64,000 nucleotides of DNA. It comes from Sambucus nigra. Taxonomy: Eukaryota > Streptophyta > Magnoliopsida > Dipsacales > Adoxaceae. Position 1 is the stretch's first letter. Each line of letters starts with the position of its first letter. This document shows positions 19,508-30,360 of this stretch, in pieces. The notes below the pieces were generated by a model. That model was not told where the DNA came from. It searched no databases and saw only the letters and a program-made list of their open reading frames with translations. A program made the translations under genes and the position numbers. The DNA lies in assembly GCA_949130495.1 (NCBI GenBank), contig OX422222.1:105885709-105949708 (forward strand). Reading direction: 5' to 3'.

Positions 19508-20842
19508 ATGGCTAGAATGGAACTGATATCTGCCCATGATACAAAGCTGATGCAACAATGCCGTGGATATTATAAGGCTGGTCATACAGACCTGAGTGTA
19601 TCAGAGATTGCCGACATCCTTGGCCATGATGCCTCAGAGCAAGCAGTTGAGGCTTACCGGTACCTGAAGGATTTACTTGATCGATCTGTGGCCAATAATG
19701 TGGCATACTACGAATTGATCGAGGAACTCCATTGTACTTTAGAAGATCTTCAGAATCAACACAATGAATCAACTGCCTTACTGCACGAGGAGTATGAAAA
19801 TAGATATCAACAGCTTTCTTCTGAAACAGGCCATAAAAAGATTATTGCTGGATATGATGTTAGGGAGAGAACCCTAAAAGGTGAAGTTGAGGCCTGCAGG
19901 CAGATCACCGAGCTGTTGGAACAAGAGAACAACAATTTACAGAAAAAGTTAGCACAGTATGAGTCTGCAGCTTCATCTTCCACTGCTTTAGTACCGATTA
20001 CCGATGAGGGTTTCTCATTCTTAGAGGTTGAGAATGCCAAATTAAGGCAAGAACTGGATACCTTAAGGAGATCTGGTATTTCTCCTGCTGCTCGGGGATG
20101 AGGAAGAGTTGCTCGTGGGCGAGGAAGAGCTGCTCAGGATGTTAATGAGGAAAGAAGCATGTCAGCTGCTCGGGGACGATCAAGAACTCCTCGTAGTATT
20201 GAAGAAGCTCGTACTCTGTCAACATTGGAAACTCAAGCGTTCCAGTTGAACGCAAAAGATCGGGCTTTATCTGAAATGTCCAAGAAAATCCTAACTCTGG
20301 AGGATCAACTTGCATCGACCAAATCTGCTCTGGATAATAAGGATGCTCTTGTCAAGAACTTTCATGAGCAGATAGAGAAATTAACTTTCCAATTCCATAA
20401 ACAACCTCGTGAGTTCTGGATGGCAGGCTACAATGAAGCCCTTTATCACTTGGGCGCTCGTATTGAAAATTCCAATAATGAAGGTTATAAACAGGGATGG
20501 TTGAATGCCCTTGGTGTGCTGAAGCTCGAACAGGGGCACTACCTGTGGGATTATCATAGCCCTGGGCTACTAGACTTGCCTGTACCACCCTATAAATTGG
20601 ACATGGCATGGATCCCAGCTCGTGCCATTCCTCGGAGCTTAATTTCAAGATATCTTGGTGACTATAATCTTCATTCTCAAGTTGACGTATCTCGTCCCGA
20701 GCATCTCTTGGATACACCTTCTGTGATGAACGTCAGAATGCTCAGAGATATTAACTTCATTAATTCTCCTCTTTGTCTGGAGGATCCTCCTGCTGGAGAG
20801 GAGCCTGTTTCAAAAGCTAAGGGAAAGAAACCAATAGAGTAG
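19508..20842 (+). pseudogene. accessory ORF 2 of Tat copy 2 (coiled coil, RG-rich)
   Basis: A frame of 445 codons from the ATG at 19508 to the stop at 20840, broken only by TGA at 20099. It begins with a helical region (ARMELISAHDTKLMQQC), continues as a coiled coil (ELLEQENNNLQKKLAQYE), has an Arg-Gly-rich part around the TGA (RGRGRAAQ, ARGRSRTPRS), and then a module with FWMAGYNEALYHLGARIENSN...GYKQGWLNAL. The last module resembles the FRTGWDKGWDRG...DGWVAAL module at the end of the ORF 1 coiled coil. A possible intron 19335-19504 (AAG/GTGTGA to CTCTTTATTAG, phase 0 on both sides) would fuse ORF 1 and ORF 2 into one protein of about 1,100 residues. Function is unknown. Confidence 0.65.
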
Positions 20843-21406
20843 GAATCTTAATGTAATGGTTAGCACACATGTAATTTGTAATTCGTTTTGAAATTTAATG
20901 AAAGACTTTCATTTTCTGTTTGCAAATCTGTATTGCTATTGTCTTGTGTTTATCAAACACTTTTATGTTTATGCATATGTATCTGTTAAAAAGATAATAA
21001 TATTATGTTGTTCCTCGACCAACTTAGTAATAAAAAAGTTACAAGTATCAATGTTGCTCAATCACTTACTAATAAAGTAATGAGTATAAAATGTTCAAAA
21101 TGTTTCCAACCAACCAAGGTTGTTAAATTGTGTTTGTTGACCAATTACAATTGATGGGTTTTTATCCCCGACCAGCCATACTTGGTAAATTTTTTCATAA
21201 AATGTGTTCGACCAACCAAGGTCGATAATTTATCCTCGTCGATCAACTACAGTTAGTGGGTTTTGATCACCGACCAACTATACTTGATTCAGTTTGGAAT
21301 TTTTTCGTATTTTCTGGAATGATTTTACCTTCCGACCAACATAAGTTGGCATATTTTGTTTCTTAACCAGCCAAAATTGGCATTTTTAAGAATGTTGTTC
21401 TTGCCC
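20843..21406 (-). repeat. hairpin tail of Tat copy 2, inverted
   Basis: Matches the tail of copy 1 (1170-1560) in reverse complement. It contains CCAACTTATGTTGG-type, CCAAGTATGG-type and ACCAACTGTAGTTGG-type hairpin motifs, spaced roughly 40-90 bp. No ORF is seen except short chance frames. Confidence 0.75.
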
Positions 21407-21853
21407 TTTTACCAACCGGAGTAGGTCATGGGTTCGAACTATCTGGTTCTTTCGAACTATCTTGTCCACAAGCTCTTTTACCAACCGAAGTTGATCATGC
21501 AAGTGTACGCCTCCTAACCAAAGGAGTATAATTTGTTCTTGCCCTTTTACCAACCGGAGTTGGTCGTGGGTCTGAACTATCGGGTTCTTTCGAACTATCT
21601 GGTTCTTTCGAACTAACTTGTCCACAAGCTCTTTTACCAATCGAAGTTGATCACGCAAGTGTACGCCTCCTAACCAAAGGAGTATAATTTGTTCTCGCCC
21701 TTTTACCAACCGGAGTTGGTCGTGGGTCTGAACTTTCGGGTTCTTTCGAACTATCTGGTTCTTTCGAACTATCGTGTCCACTAGTTATTTTACCAACCGG
21801 AGTTGATCACGCTAGTGTACGCCTCCTAACCAAAGGAGTATAATTTGTTCTCG
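21407..21853 (-). repeat. 156-bp tandem array, right inverted-repeat arm
   Basis: A reverse-complement copy of 15694-16140, the same length (447 bp), with only scattered substitutions. On the minus strand the units are open in one frame over 21386-21781 and encode DQLRLVKGREQIILLWLGG and DQLRLVKELVDK repeats, 52 codons per unit. The arm ends abruptly at TTCTCG/ATTCTC, where non-Tat sequence starts. Confidence 0.9.
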
Positions 21854-22782
21854 ATTCTCATGAAGATGTTTTTAATTTTCACACGTACATGAAACAACAT
21901 GATTATAAAATATTTTCAATACGAACATAACATATTGTGTGAAGTTTGGCTAAATTTAACATTGGCTAAAATTCACACAATTTAGTCCGACATAAAAATT
22001 ACATGTTTAAGAATTTTATCGTTATTTTTACTAATGCTAAATCAAATTATTATTATATGGTTATTTTCGTTATATGGATTTTGGTTTGTTGTTGCTTGTG
22101 ATTATATTATTTTCTTTACTCTTTTATAGGTTTATGGAAAGTGGTTTTGTAAAGAAGGAATGGACCGATCATTTGTGGTGGAATGTCAATGACATATTTG
22201 GTTTATAATAGTTACATTTTTCATTAGTTGAGATGATTTTTTTTAGTTTTAGCTTATTTTGGATGGAAATGTAATTGGGAAAGATACCTTTTGAGTGTAT
22301 TACTTTAGCAGGAAAATTTTTGAATGTATACATTGGTAGGAAAACTTTTGAATGTATATATTAGCAGGATAAGTTTTTAATGTATGTTTGGATATAACTA
22401 GTTAGAATTCATTTTGAGAACATTTGTGCTAATTTTATTTCATAAGACAACTTTCGAATGTAATATATGGATATGTATTCAAGTGAAGCATCCTATAAAA
22501 AATATATTTAAGATGCTTTTGGGAAAGTGGTAGGTAGTCGAAGAATTTTTTGCAAGCCTAATACATAACGCGCCTTAAAAACTCTATTTTTAAGACTTTT
22601 CTTTGAATTTTTTACAACCTTTATAAATAGTGCGTCTTAAGAGGCTCAATATTTTAAGACGTTTTTTTGAAATTTTTTTATGACGTTGGCTTTTAAGACG
22701 CTTTATATTATAATTAAAAGTGATATAAGTAGTTTTTTATGACACTTTTTAGCCGTTGTAAAAATACTTTTTTCTTCTAGTG
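21854..22782 (+). mobile_element. CACTA transposon, right end
   Basis: The block ends in TTTTTTCTTCTAGTG at 22782, which on the minus strand reads CACTAGAAGAAAAAAG, a classic CACTA terminus. The last 280 bp contain the subterminal motif TTTTAAGACG or its complement at least five times (near 22570, 22590, 22635, 22657 and 22692), as expected for CACTA transposase-binding repeats. The remaining 650 bp is AT-rich without a recognisable ORF. Confidence 0.8.
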
Positions 22783-23476
22783 ATTCAATGCGCTTGATAG
22801 GTTTTGAGGATGTTGGATTTGCTGGAGTTGTTGCGTTAGGGCTTACTGCGAGGCTATTACTAGTGACTGGGGACTTGACAGTGGATCTCGAAGTGGTTGC
22901 GATAACTTCATGGATGTCTTACTATCATACTCTTGCGGAGGTAGTGCTGGCTGAGACCCTGAATGGTTTTGATGCTTGGAAAGAGATTCGCTCCGACTTT
23001 TTAAAGGGAAGCCTACTAAATGTTGTTTATGTAGATTGAAGAGAGGTTTTTCCTGGACACCCCTCTTGAGTATCCTTTGGAGATTGTGCCCAAATTCTTT
23101 GTTTGTCCTTTCTTCAGCTTTGGCCCAAATATAGAGAGTTAGGTTAACTAATTTGTAGAGCATGGAGTTTAATATCTTCGTTGGTTAGTGCAATGGTGGG
23201 GGGATTTACTGACTGTATTGCATCTTGGAGAGTATGGGTATATGAAGTTGGTGGGCCTCCAACAGACTTCCTTTTATTTACCCCAACGTATCATGTGCCA
23301 AGGAAGTTGTAAACAAATTAGGCCCCCTCGCATAAAAAACTTCTTCACGATGGAGGATTTGACTGAGTCACTAAGGATGATGTTGGGATCTTTATGGCAG
23401 CGTCGTCGGCTATCTATCCATCCATCACAATCTATGGGAGAAGCCTGGCATGTGTCTAGGGACTACCTGAAGTTTT
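22783..23476 (+). pseudogene. accessory ORF fragment of an Ogre-like element, plus strand
   Basis: The frame 22788-23039 contains ITSWMSYYHTLAEVVLAETLNGFDAWKE, which resembles the minus-strand product at 38054-38248 (IASWMSYHRNPVMMILVETLNDLNAWRE). Sequence 23388-23476 also matches the minus strand of 37690-37760. So this is part of the same accessory ORF as in the Ogre-like element at 30361-45324, but in the opposite orientation, broken by stops (for example TGA at 23037). It ends where the copia LTR begins and begins at the CACTA end. Confidence 0.65.
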
Positions 23477-23876
23477 CAAGCATTTTCGCTTTCTACCCAA
23501 GCATAGATTTAGCAACTTATGGAATTTACACAACAACCCGCATAGTTTTAAAAACCAATTTTAAATTTCAAAAAATTGTTTTAAAAAATCATAGAAATTA
23601 TTTAAAATATCCCAAAAATTATGGAAAAATTGTTTTAAATGGATTTAACTCACACACCCTCATATTATGAAGAATGCAATCTTATATGCAATACATAAAT
23701 GATCCTAGGTGTATTGTTGGTGTTTATACCTTTTGCACTATTAGAGAAAATAAAAAATGAAGAGTCAGAAGGCTTGTTGGTTTGAAAGGGTACAACTCAA
23801 TTTTGTCATTATTTCCAAACTAGATGAGCACCTATATAATATAGACTCAAGGGAGTCAAAGATATAGGGTGATTCA
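23477..23876 (-). mobile_element. 3' LTR of copia A, truncated
   Basis: Only the first 400 bp of the LTR (element orientation) are present, matching 29955-30358. The LTR start reads TGAATCACCC on the minus strand, next to the polypurine stretch AGAGGGGAAGA. At 23476/23477 the sequence changes to the accessory ORF fragment. Confidence 0.75.
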
Positions 23877-24239
23877 ATCTTCCCCTCTGGAAACATGAGA
23901 TAAAATCTCCTTTGAGTCATCTAGGACTCGTAAGGAAACAAAGAATAAGAAAAACTTAGTCTGATGTAAAAATTCTATCTACCCCAATATCATAGAAAGA
24001 GAAAATTACACAACTCCACTAGATACAGACCAATACCCTATCAAAATCTGTTACAAATGAAGGTACTGATTCTTGAAATTAAGATAACTAAGATCAAGCT
24101 TTTTAGTTGAGAATACACCAAAATGTCCAAGATACCTCAACTTTCTCCCCCATTTTGTCTCAAATGGACAAAGGGCAAAGTAAACAAATATGAAATAATA
24201 AATCATTGTTCTGCCATAACCATGTCAATAGATTTGCGT

Positions 24240-24900
24240 AAAGTTTCAAATCGAAGAAAGTCTAATGGTTTGGTGAATATGTCAGCTAATTGCAATTCAG
24301 TGGGTAGGTAGTGAATATCTAACTCCTTAGATTCAAATAACTCGTGTATGAAATGATATCTGATTTTAATATGTTTAGTACGAGAGTGTTGAACTAGATT
24401 TTTAGAAATATTAATCGCACTTTTATTGTCACATTACATATGAAACTCATTTTCAGTTATACCATAATCTTTCAGCATTTGTTTCAGCCAAAGTAATTGA
24501 GCACAATAGCTTCATGCTACAATATATTCGGATTCGGTAGTAAACAAGGAAGTGCAGTTTTGTTTCTTACTACTCTATCCTACCAAATTGTTACCAATGT
24601 AGTAACACGGTCCGAAAGTACTCTTTCTATCATGGGTACAATCGGCCCAATCATCATTGGTGTAACCTACTATAGTACTAGAAGTGTCTTTAGTGTACCA
24701 AAGTCCTAAGTTTAGAGTACCTTTAATGTATTTAATAATTATTTTAATGCACAATAGGTAACTCTCTTTAGGATTGTTTTGATATCAGGCACACACGCAG
24801 ACAGAGTACATGATATCACGATGGGGGCAGTGAGGTAAAGTAAGCTTCCTATCATACTACGGTACAAGGTAGAATCAATTCATTATATAACAGGTGGTAC
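24240..24900 (-). pseudogene. copia A RT end and RNase H remnant
   Basis: On the minus strand: YRSMIGSLLYLT-like, then GYTNDDWADCTHDRKSTFG...YYIGNN near 24540-24680, the RNase H start. Immediately upstream (in element order) the integrase C-terminal part follows at 24900-24970, so the RT core is deleted. Confidence 0.65.
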
Positions 24901-25490
24901 AAATGGATTCTACCCAAAAAATTTGGTAAATTTTTCGCATGAATCATCACATGGGACATTTCTTGAAGAGTGCGATTTTTACGCTCAGCAATTCCATTTT
25001 GTCGAGGTGTATTACGAGCACTAAATTCATGTTTGTAACCATTATAGTCACAATATTCTATTACGCCTGAATTTATGAATTCTCCTCCTCTATCACTATG
25101 AATTCAATTTACTTGGGAGTCCTTTTCATTTTCTATATGTACTAAGATTTTTAAAAACTTACGGAATGTTTCTTATTTATGTTTTAAAAAAACAACCCAC
25201 GTAAATCGAGTGAAGTCATCAACCATAACAAGGATTTAACTGTTTCCATAAAGACTAACAATGCGAGAAGGACCCATTAGGTCCATATGGATGAGTTCTA
25301 GAGGTTTAGTGGATAGAACTTCTTTAACTTTCTTATGGGTAGCCTTAACAATTTTCCCTTTTTGACATGGACCACAAACAATGTTTGAAATTCGTTTGAT
25401 CTTTGGAATACCTTTAACTATCTCTTGCGAGGACAATTCCCCAAGACTATAATAATTAATGTGACCCATCATCTTATGTCATATCTCATA
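24901..25490 (-). pseudogene. copia A integrase remnant
   Basis: Minus strand 25236-25472 reads MMGHINYYSLGELS... CGPCQKGKIVKATHKK... LELIHMDLMGP, i.e. the zinc-binding part and the first catalytic Asp. The Glu block reads NGIAERKNR near 24980. Frames are broken between them. Confidence 0.75.
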
Positions 25491-26990
25491 GTCATCCAAT
25501 CTGGAAATGTTACAAAACTATGTACTTGGATGGACTGTGTAACAGTTATCTGGAGTACGGATTCTTATAATAATGCAATCACCTTTTTCATATAAAATTT
25601 TGCAATTGTTCTTTGAAAAAGTGAAAGTATGGTTTGTGTCACAAAACTATACTATACTAAGTAAAGTGGCTTTAAGTATTTTTATCAAGAAAACATCTTC
25701 AAGAATGGGTAATCCTTCTTGATGGAGTGTTCCTTTACCAATGATCTGGGCCGATTTACCATCTCCAAACAAGACTTTTCCTCTGGAGAAGTTCCCTGGT
25801 CATATGTTTGGAACAACCTGAGTCTAAATACCATCCAGTTGTTGTATGTTCAGCTTTAAAAGCACGGATCACAATGTTGTATTTTAACTAGGGTAATAGA
25901 TCATCTTTTCTAACCCAAATTGCTCTAGTTTTCAACTTGCACTTTTTAGCTCGTATTTGATAAAACTTGAAAGCTTTTGTCTTTTCTTTAAAAGATTTTT
26001 ACGCATTTCTATTATTATTATTATAAACAGTTTGAGTAATTGGTCTATAATAGAATCTAGGATTCCTTCTTGATGACGGTCTTTTAGTATTAGTCCTTTT
26101 CCTTCTATTACGATAGTTAGAATTCTTATCTGGCTGTCTAGGAAGGATATAGTCGTTTCGGCTTCTCCTAGAATAGTAGAAGTTATGGTAAACAGAAGAG
26201 TTATAGACTGGATTACATAGATGTTTGGAATAGAAACCATCGAGGGAATGTCCATAGACATCCCAATAGGAGAAGTAAAGATGGCATGTAGAACTCACAA
26301 CCTTAAGAAAATTATGATTCAAAGGTTTGTGTAAGTTTTGATCTCTAGTTTTGTTCCTAGGTTTCACAGGATGAAACGTCGAATCTTCTTGACGAATAGG
26401 GGCCAGACGTATTTAGCCTTTTGTTCAACATTATTCTTAGAGTTTCTTGATTCACTAATGTCTAACTTCAGTTATTTTCTATCAAACTCATTTTTCAATC
26501 TTTGAAAATCTGGACAAGTTTAAATAGGTCGTATGCCACTAGTCACAAACTTTATAGTTTCAACATTTTTAGTTTGGGCCTTAGAATTGGGACAAAATTA
26601 TATTCCAGTTCTGTCATCAATATTGGTTTTACTTTCAGCAACACAATCTTCAAAACATTTGGAATTTTTTTCAAATTTTGCAAATTTTTGAAGCATGTGG
26701 ATGTCTTTTTTTTTTTAATTCCAATGACGTTCATTTCTATTTCTTTTCCATAATTTCATTTCAGTTAGACAACTCTTTTAGTTTTTGTTCAAAATTTTTG
26801 GTTTCATTCTCATGAATTACACATTGAGTAGTGTACTCTTCAGCATTCTGTTTGATCATCTTACTTAGGGTTTCTATCTTCTGGGTAAGATCCTTGACAA
26901 TCTTTTCAAGCCTAGTGATTTTCTTGAGTGTTTTTGTGTACAGTGTGTGAATGTCAGGAAGGTCATCATTTTTGGAGTTGCTAAATGTCC
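25491..26990 (-). pseudogene. copia A gag C-terminal and protease region, decayed
   Basis: Several short minus-strand frames (25932-26367, 26552-26734) with Lys/Arg-rich stretches. 25999-26367 has a C-H-containing WDVYGHSLDGFYSKHLC-like part that resembles the corresponding C..FDHTLDECFQKRL part of copia B (51451-51825). No intact domain. Confidence 0.5.
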
Positions 26991-27050
26991 AGTGTCCCCT
27001 AGGGGTTCCTTTTTAGGACTCACACACCTATTGACAACAACAATAGAGTG

Positions 27051-28250
27051 TTACCTTTTACTCACACACACAGCATTTGACGCATTATTAATATTCTCAA
27101 GTAATGAGGCAGATAAACTAGTAGGCATAGTATCAGTTATCATAGCATGATCAGATTCCTCATCATTATTGTAGATTATCTTAGCAAAGAATGATATACA
27201 AGGGTCAAAAGTGTTAGATGACTCAAGTTCATCATTTTTAGAGTCACTTGAGTCATCCCAGGTCTTGCTTAGATGAGCCCTATCATGTTTGTGAATTTTG
27301 TCTAAGTTAACTCTATAGTAACTAGCCATGTGCCCTAACTTCTCACATCTATAGCATTCAATATTTTTAAGGTCTTTCTTAGGTCTCTTGTGATTGTTAG
27401 TCTGGTATTTGTCTTGTCTTCTGTCATGAGGCCTGTTATTAGATTGGTTTGGATAAGTAGGTTTTCCTTGTCTTTTTGCTATTTTATTTCGAAAGTTCAC
27501 AATTTTTTAAAACTATTTAGACATTAAGGCAATACGATTATCCAAAGTATCTAAATTACGGTCGTCATCAGAGTCTAAGTCAATGTTAGGTATGCTAAAT
27601 TCAGGTGTGGTCAACTTAGATGAAAAAATAAGATTGGAAACAGAATGTCTCTTTTGGGACTGGGTTAATTTTTTTTTAAATTCCAATTTCGTTTCCACAG
27701 TTCTCAATTTTCTACTGAGGAGTCCAGGTGTGAGATTTTGACTATCCATCTCCTCAATTGCATATCTCTCTCTTATTATCAAATTTTTGTTGAAGTGATC
27801 TTAGTATTTTAGAGACAAATTTCTTTCTATCATAAACAATTCCATTAGCATGCAATTTGGTCACAATGTTTGTCAGTCTAATATAGAAGTCATTAAATGA
27901 CTTAGTCTCGGTCATGATCACGGAGTTGTGCTACTGAATTAATATTTATGTTTTACTAGCTTTAACTCTGGTATCACCCTCATGTGCAGTCACAAGGGTG
28001 TCCCGTGCTTCTTTAGAGGTAGAACATAATGATATCCTCTTAAATTCATGTTCATTAATAGACATGAATATGGCCTTTTGCCTTTGTTATTGTTAAGGGA
28101 ATTCTGTTTCTCTCCTTTAGTGAATTCACTTAGTAACATTCTAATCCTCACAATGCTTCCTTTCGTGGCTGGTTTAGTAGGAAAAGTGTAACCATTTTCA
28201 ATCACTTCCCAGACATCATCTCCCAATGGCCCTTGGATGAAGGCAACCAT
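27051..28250 (-). pseudogene. copia A gag remnant
   Basis: Starts near 28250 with MVAFIQGPLGDDVWEVIENGY, passes through RKLRTVETKLEFKKKLT, and ends with a zinc knuckle at about 27330-27380 (IECYRCEKLGHMASYYR). The fourth ligand of that knuckle, normally Cys, is Tyr. Several frameshifts and stops. Confidence 0.75.
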
Positions 28251-28397
28251 CCTTATATTCTAGTAAGGAAAGTTGGTTCCATCAAAGAGAGGGGGACCTA
28301 GACAGGTTACCTAGTCTCTCAAATTTCTCATCCGTAATTTGTTTTGAGAAAACAATTTCAGAAACTCAAGATCTAAAGAATTTTTTTTAAAACCAAT

Positions 28398-28409
28398 GCT
28401 CTGATACCA
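28398..28409 (-). other. copia A primer binding site (initiator Met tRNA)
   Basis: TGGTATCAGAGC on the minus strand, within TTGGTATCAGAGCATTGG, immediately inside the LTR end at 28412. Confidence 0.85.
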
Positions 28410-28411
28410 AT

Positions 28412-30358
28412 TGAAAAAAAATACCACTTAAGTCGTTTAATTCAAAATTAAACTATCTAAATGGCTCCAAACAGTTTTTTGAAGAAACTCTTTTCTTAAA
28501 ATAATTTTTTAACACAGGATGTGTAAAACAGTATGAACGAGTTATTTCAGGTATAGGTTTATCAGTTTTCAAAAATAAGACTTATAAAGAACTCAAATCA
28601 ACACAGCCTCAAGAAAGGGATAGAGGAAGACGAAGTATACAAGTACAATTTTAGAGTGGTAAAACCCCACCCAATTGGGGAAACATCCACGGAGGTTTCT
28701 ACACCTCAAAAGTAAAAATCCACTAAAATAGAGTAATAGTTTACAAACTATATAACAATCAAGACACACAATCAGACCTAATTCTAAGTTCATAAATATA
28801 CCAATTCCTATGGATTTTCTGACTTCTCCCAAAGTTCTGATGAGGTTGATGTTCTCTCAGCTTTGTAACTCCACTCCTTTTAGCTTTACGTCAACTCAAA
28901 AGTCCAAGATCTCAATACCAATACATTTCAGTGTAGTTGTGTGAAATTGTAAGTGGTGATTTGATCTAAATCACATGCATGCAACTCACACACACTTAAT
29001 TACATACAGGATGCAAAACAAATCACAAATATGTAAAGTAATTTCCAAAATCAGTATAATCAAAACTATCAGACTTTGGATCTTTAAAATATCCGCTGAT
29101 CAAGAGGGAATTTTGTTATAAACACGAGTCAAGATGCTAAACACTTTCTTATTTTGAAAATGTACAAACTATTTCACAAAATGTGAAATATTTGAAAGTG
29201 TAAATCCCCAATCAAGATCTCAACTAGATCTAAGTCTGCATATTCAAACAAACTGAGATGAGAAAACATTTTATTGGTTTAGGGTTTGAATGAAACATAA
29301 CAGTTTGAAAACAATGAACAAAATTAGATTTCTCGAAAGAAGAAATCAAAACTAATCAATAACTAAGTGCTACGTATCACAGAGATCAGATCTCAAAGTT
29401 CTATGAAAGAAAGTGAAATTGAATCAACGTGATTAAGTTGGGAAAGAGATAAAGGATAAAAGAGGATAGATCTTCTCGAATATCAAACTAACTCTCTCTC
29501 AAAAAGGGTTTTCAGGTAAGATTTGGCCAGAGTTTAGTTTGGGGTTTCTTATTTCTCACACTCTCTCTCTCTCTCGTCTCTCTTCATTTTCTCTTAGAAG
29601 TGATGCTGGTAAAAGATTGTAATCGTATAACATATGGCATGTATTTATAGTAAGTGATGGAAGGCTCTGGAACCACGAAGAAAATCAATGCTCAAGATTG
29701 ATTTTAAATGATCGAAGCAAATCTAAAGGTTAATAATGCACTGCTTATAAGATAACCCTTATTGGTTGATCCATACAATACAAGGATCATCTCAGATTTT
29801 ATGCAGGTCATTGATTAAAAAGATCCAAGGATTCAGAAGTAAGCATGGGTATATGAGAGAATAAAAACACAAATCTACCTGTTGTGGAATCAACACGTGT
29901 AAGGCTGAGATTGAACTACAAACGCGTGTTTTTGATGTTACAAAAAATACAACTTCTCACCATAATATTTTCAAGTGCTTTCGATTTCTACCCAAGCATA
30001 GATTTAGCAGCTTATGGAATTTACACAACAACCCACAAAGTTTTAAAAACCAAATTTAAATTTCAAAAAATTGTTTCAAAAAATCATAGGATTTTTTTAA
30101 AATATCCCAAAAATTATGGAAAAAATGTTTTAAAGGGATTTACACACATTCGTATTATGAAGAATGCAATCTTATATAAAATACATAAATGATCCTAGGT
30201 GCAGCATTGGTGTTTATACCTTTTGGAATATTAGAGGAAATAAAAAATGAAGAATCTAAAGGCTTGTTGGTTTGAAATGGTATGACTCAATTTTTTCACT
30301 ATATCCAAACTAGATGAGCACCTATATAATATAGACTCAAGTGTCAAAGATATAGGGT
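28412..30358 (-). mobile_element. 5' LTR of copia A
   Basis: About 1.95 kb between the PBS and the junction with Ogre gag. It shares GGGAAACATCCACGG near 28680 with copia B (54058), and its last 400 bp match the truncated 3' LTR. The outermost 5-6 bp at 30358 appear lost. Confidence 0.7.
29639..29652 (-). promoter_or_regulatory. TATA box of copia A 5' LTR
   Basis: ACTATAAATACATG on the minus strand, downstream of a CT/GA-rich tract (29550-29600). Confidence 0.5.
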
Positions 30359-30360
30359 GC

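Larger units (their letters stand above)
8922..21853 (+). mobile_element. Tat-lineage Ty3/gypsy element, copy 2, with inverted 3' half
   Basis: 5' LTR, PBS, gag, pol with two RNase H domains, integrase and a 156-bp tandem array run on the plus strand to 16140. From 16141 to 21853 everything is in reverse: LTR, polypurine tract, accessory ORFs, hairpin tail and a second copy of the array. The arrays 15694-16140 and 21407-21853 are inverted copies of equal length (447 bp). Comparing the two LTRs by eye I count about nine substitutions over some 615 bp, mostly transitions, which suggests a fairly young insertion. No 5-bp target duplication matching ATGAT (8917-8921) is seen after 21853. Confidence 0.85.
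23477..30358 (-). mobile_element. SIRE/Maximus-like Ty1/copia element A (minus strand)
   Basis: Read on the minus strand: 5' LTR (28412-30358), PBS (28398-28409), gag with zinc knuckle, integrase, a remnant of RNase H, polypurine tract, and a 3' LTR cut to 400 bp (23477-23876). Long LTR and gag type (FDGxNFxxW... IQGPLGDDVWEVIENGY) point to the SIRE/Maximus group. Most of the RT is deleted and all frames are broken. Confidence 0.82.

Noticed and set aside
23188..23670. 160-codon plus-strand ORF
   Set aside because: It runs across the junction of the accessory ORF piece and the copia LTR (23476/23477), so it is a chance fusion.
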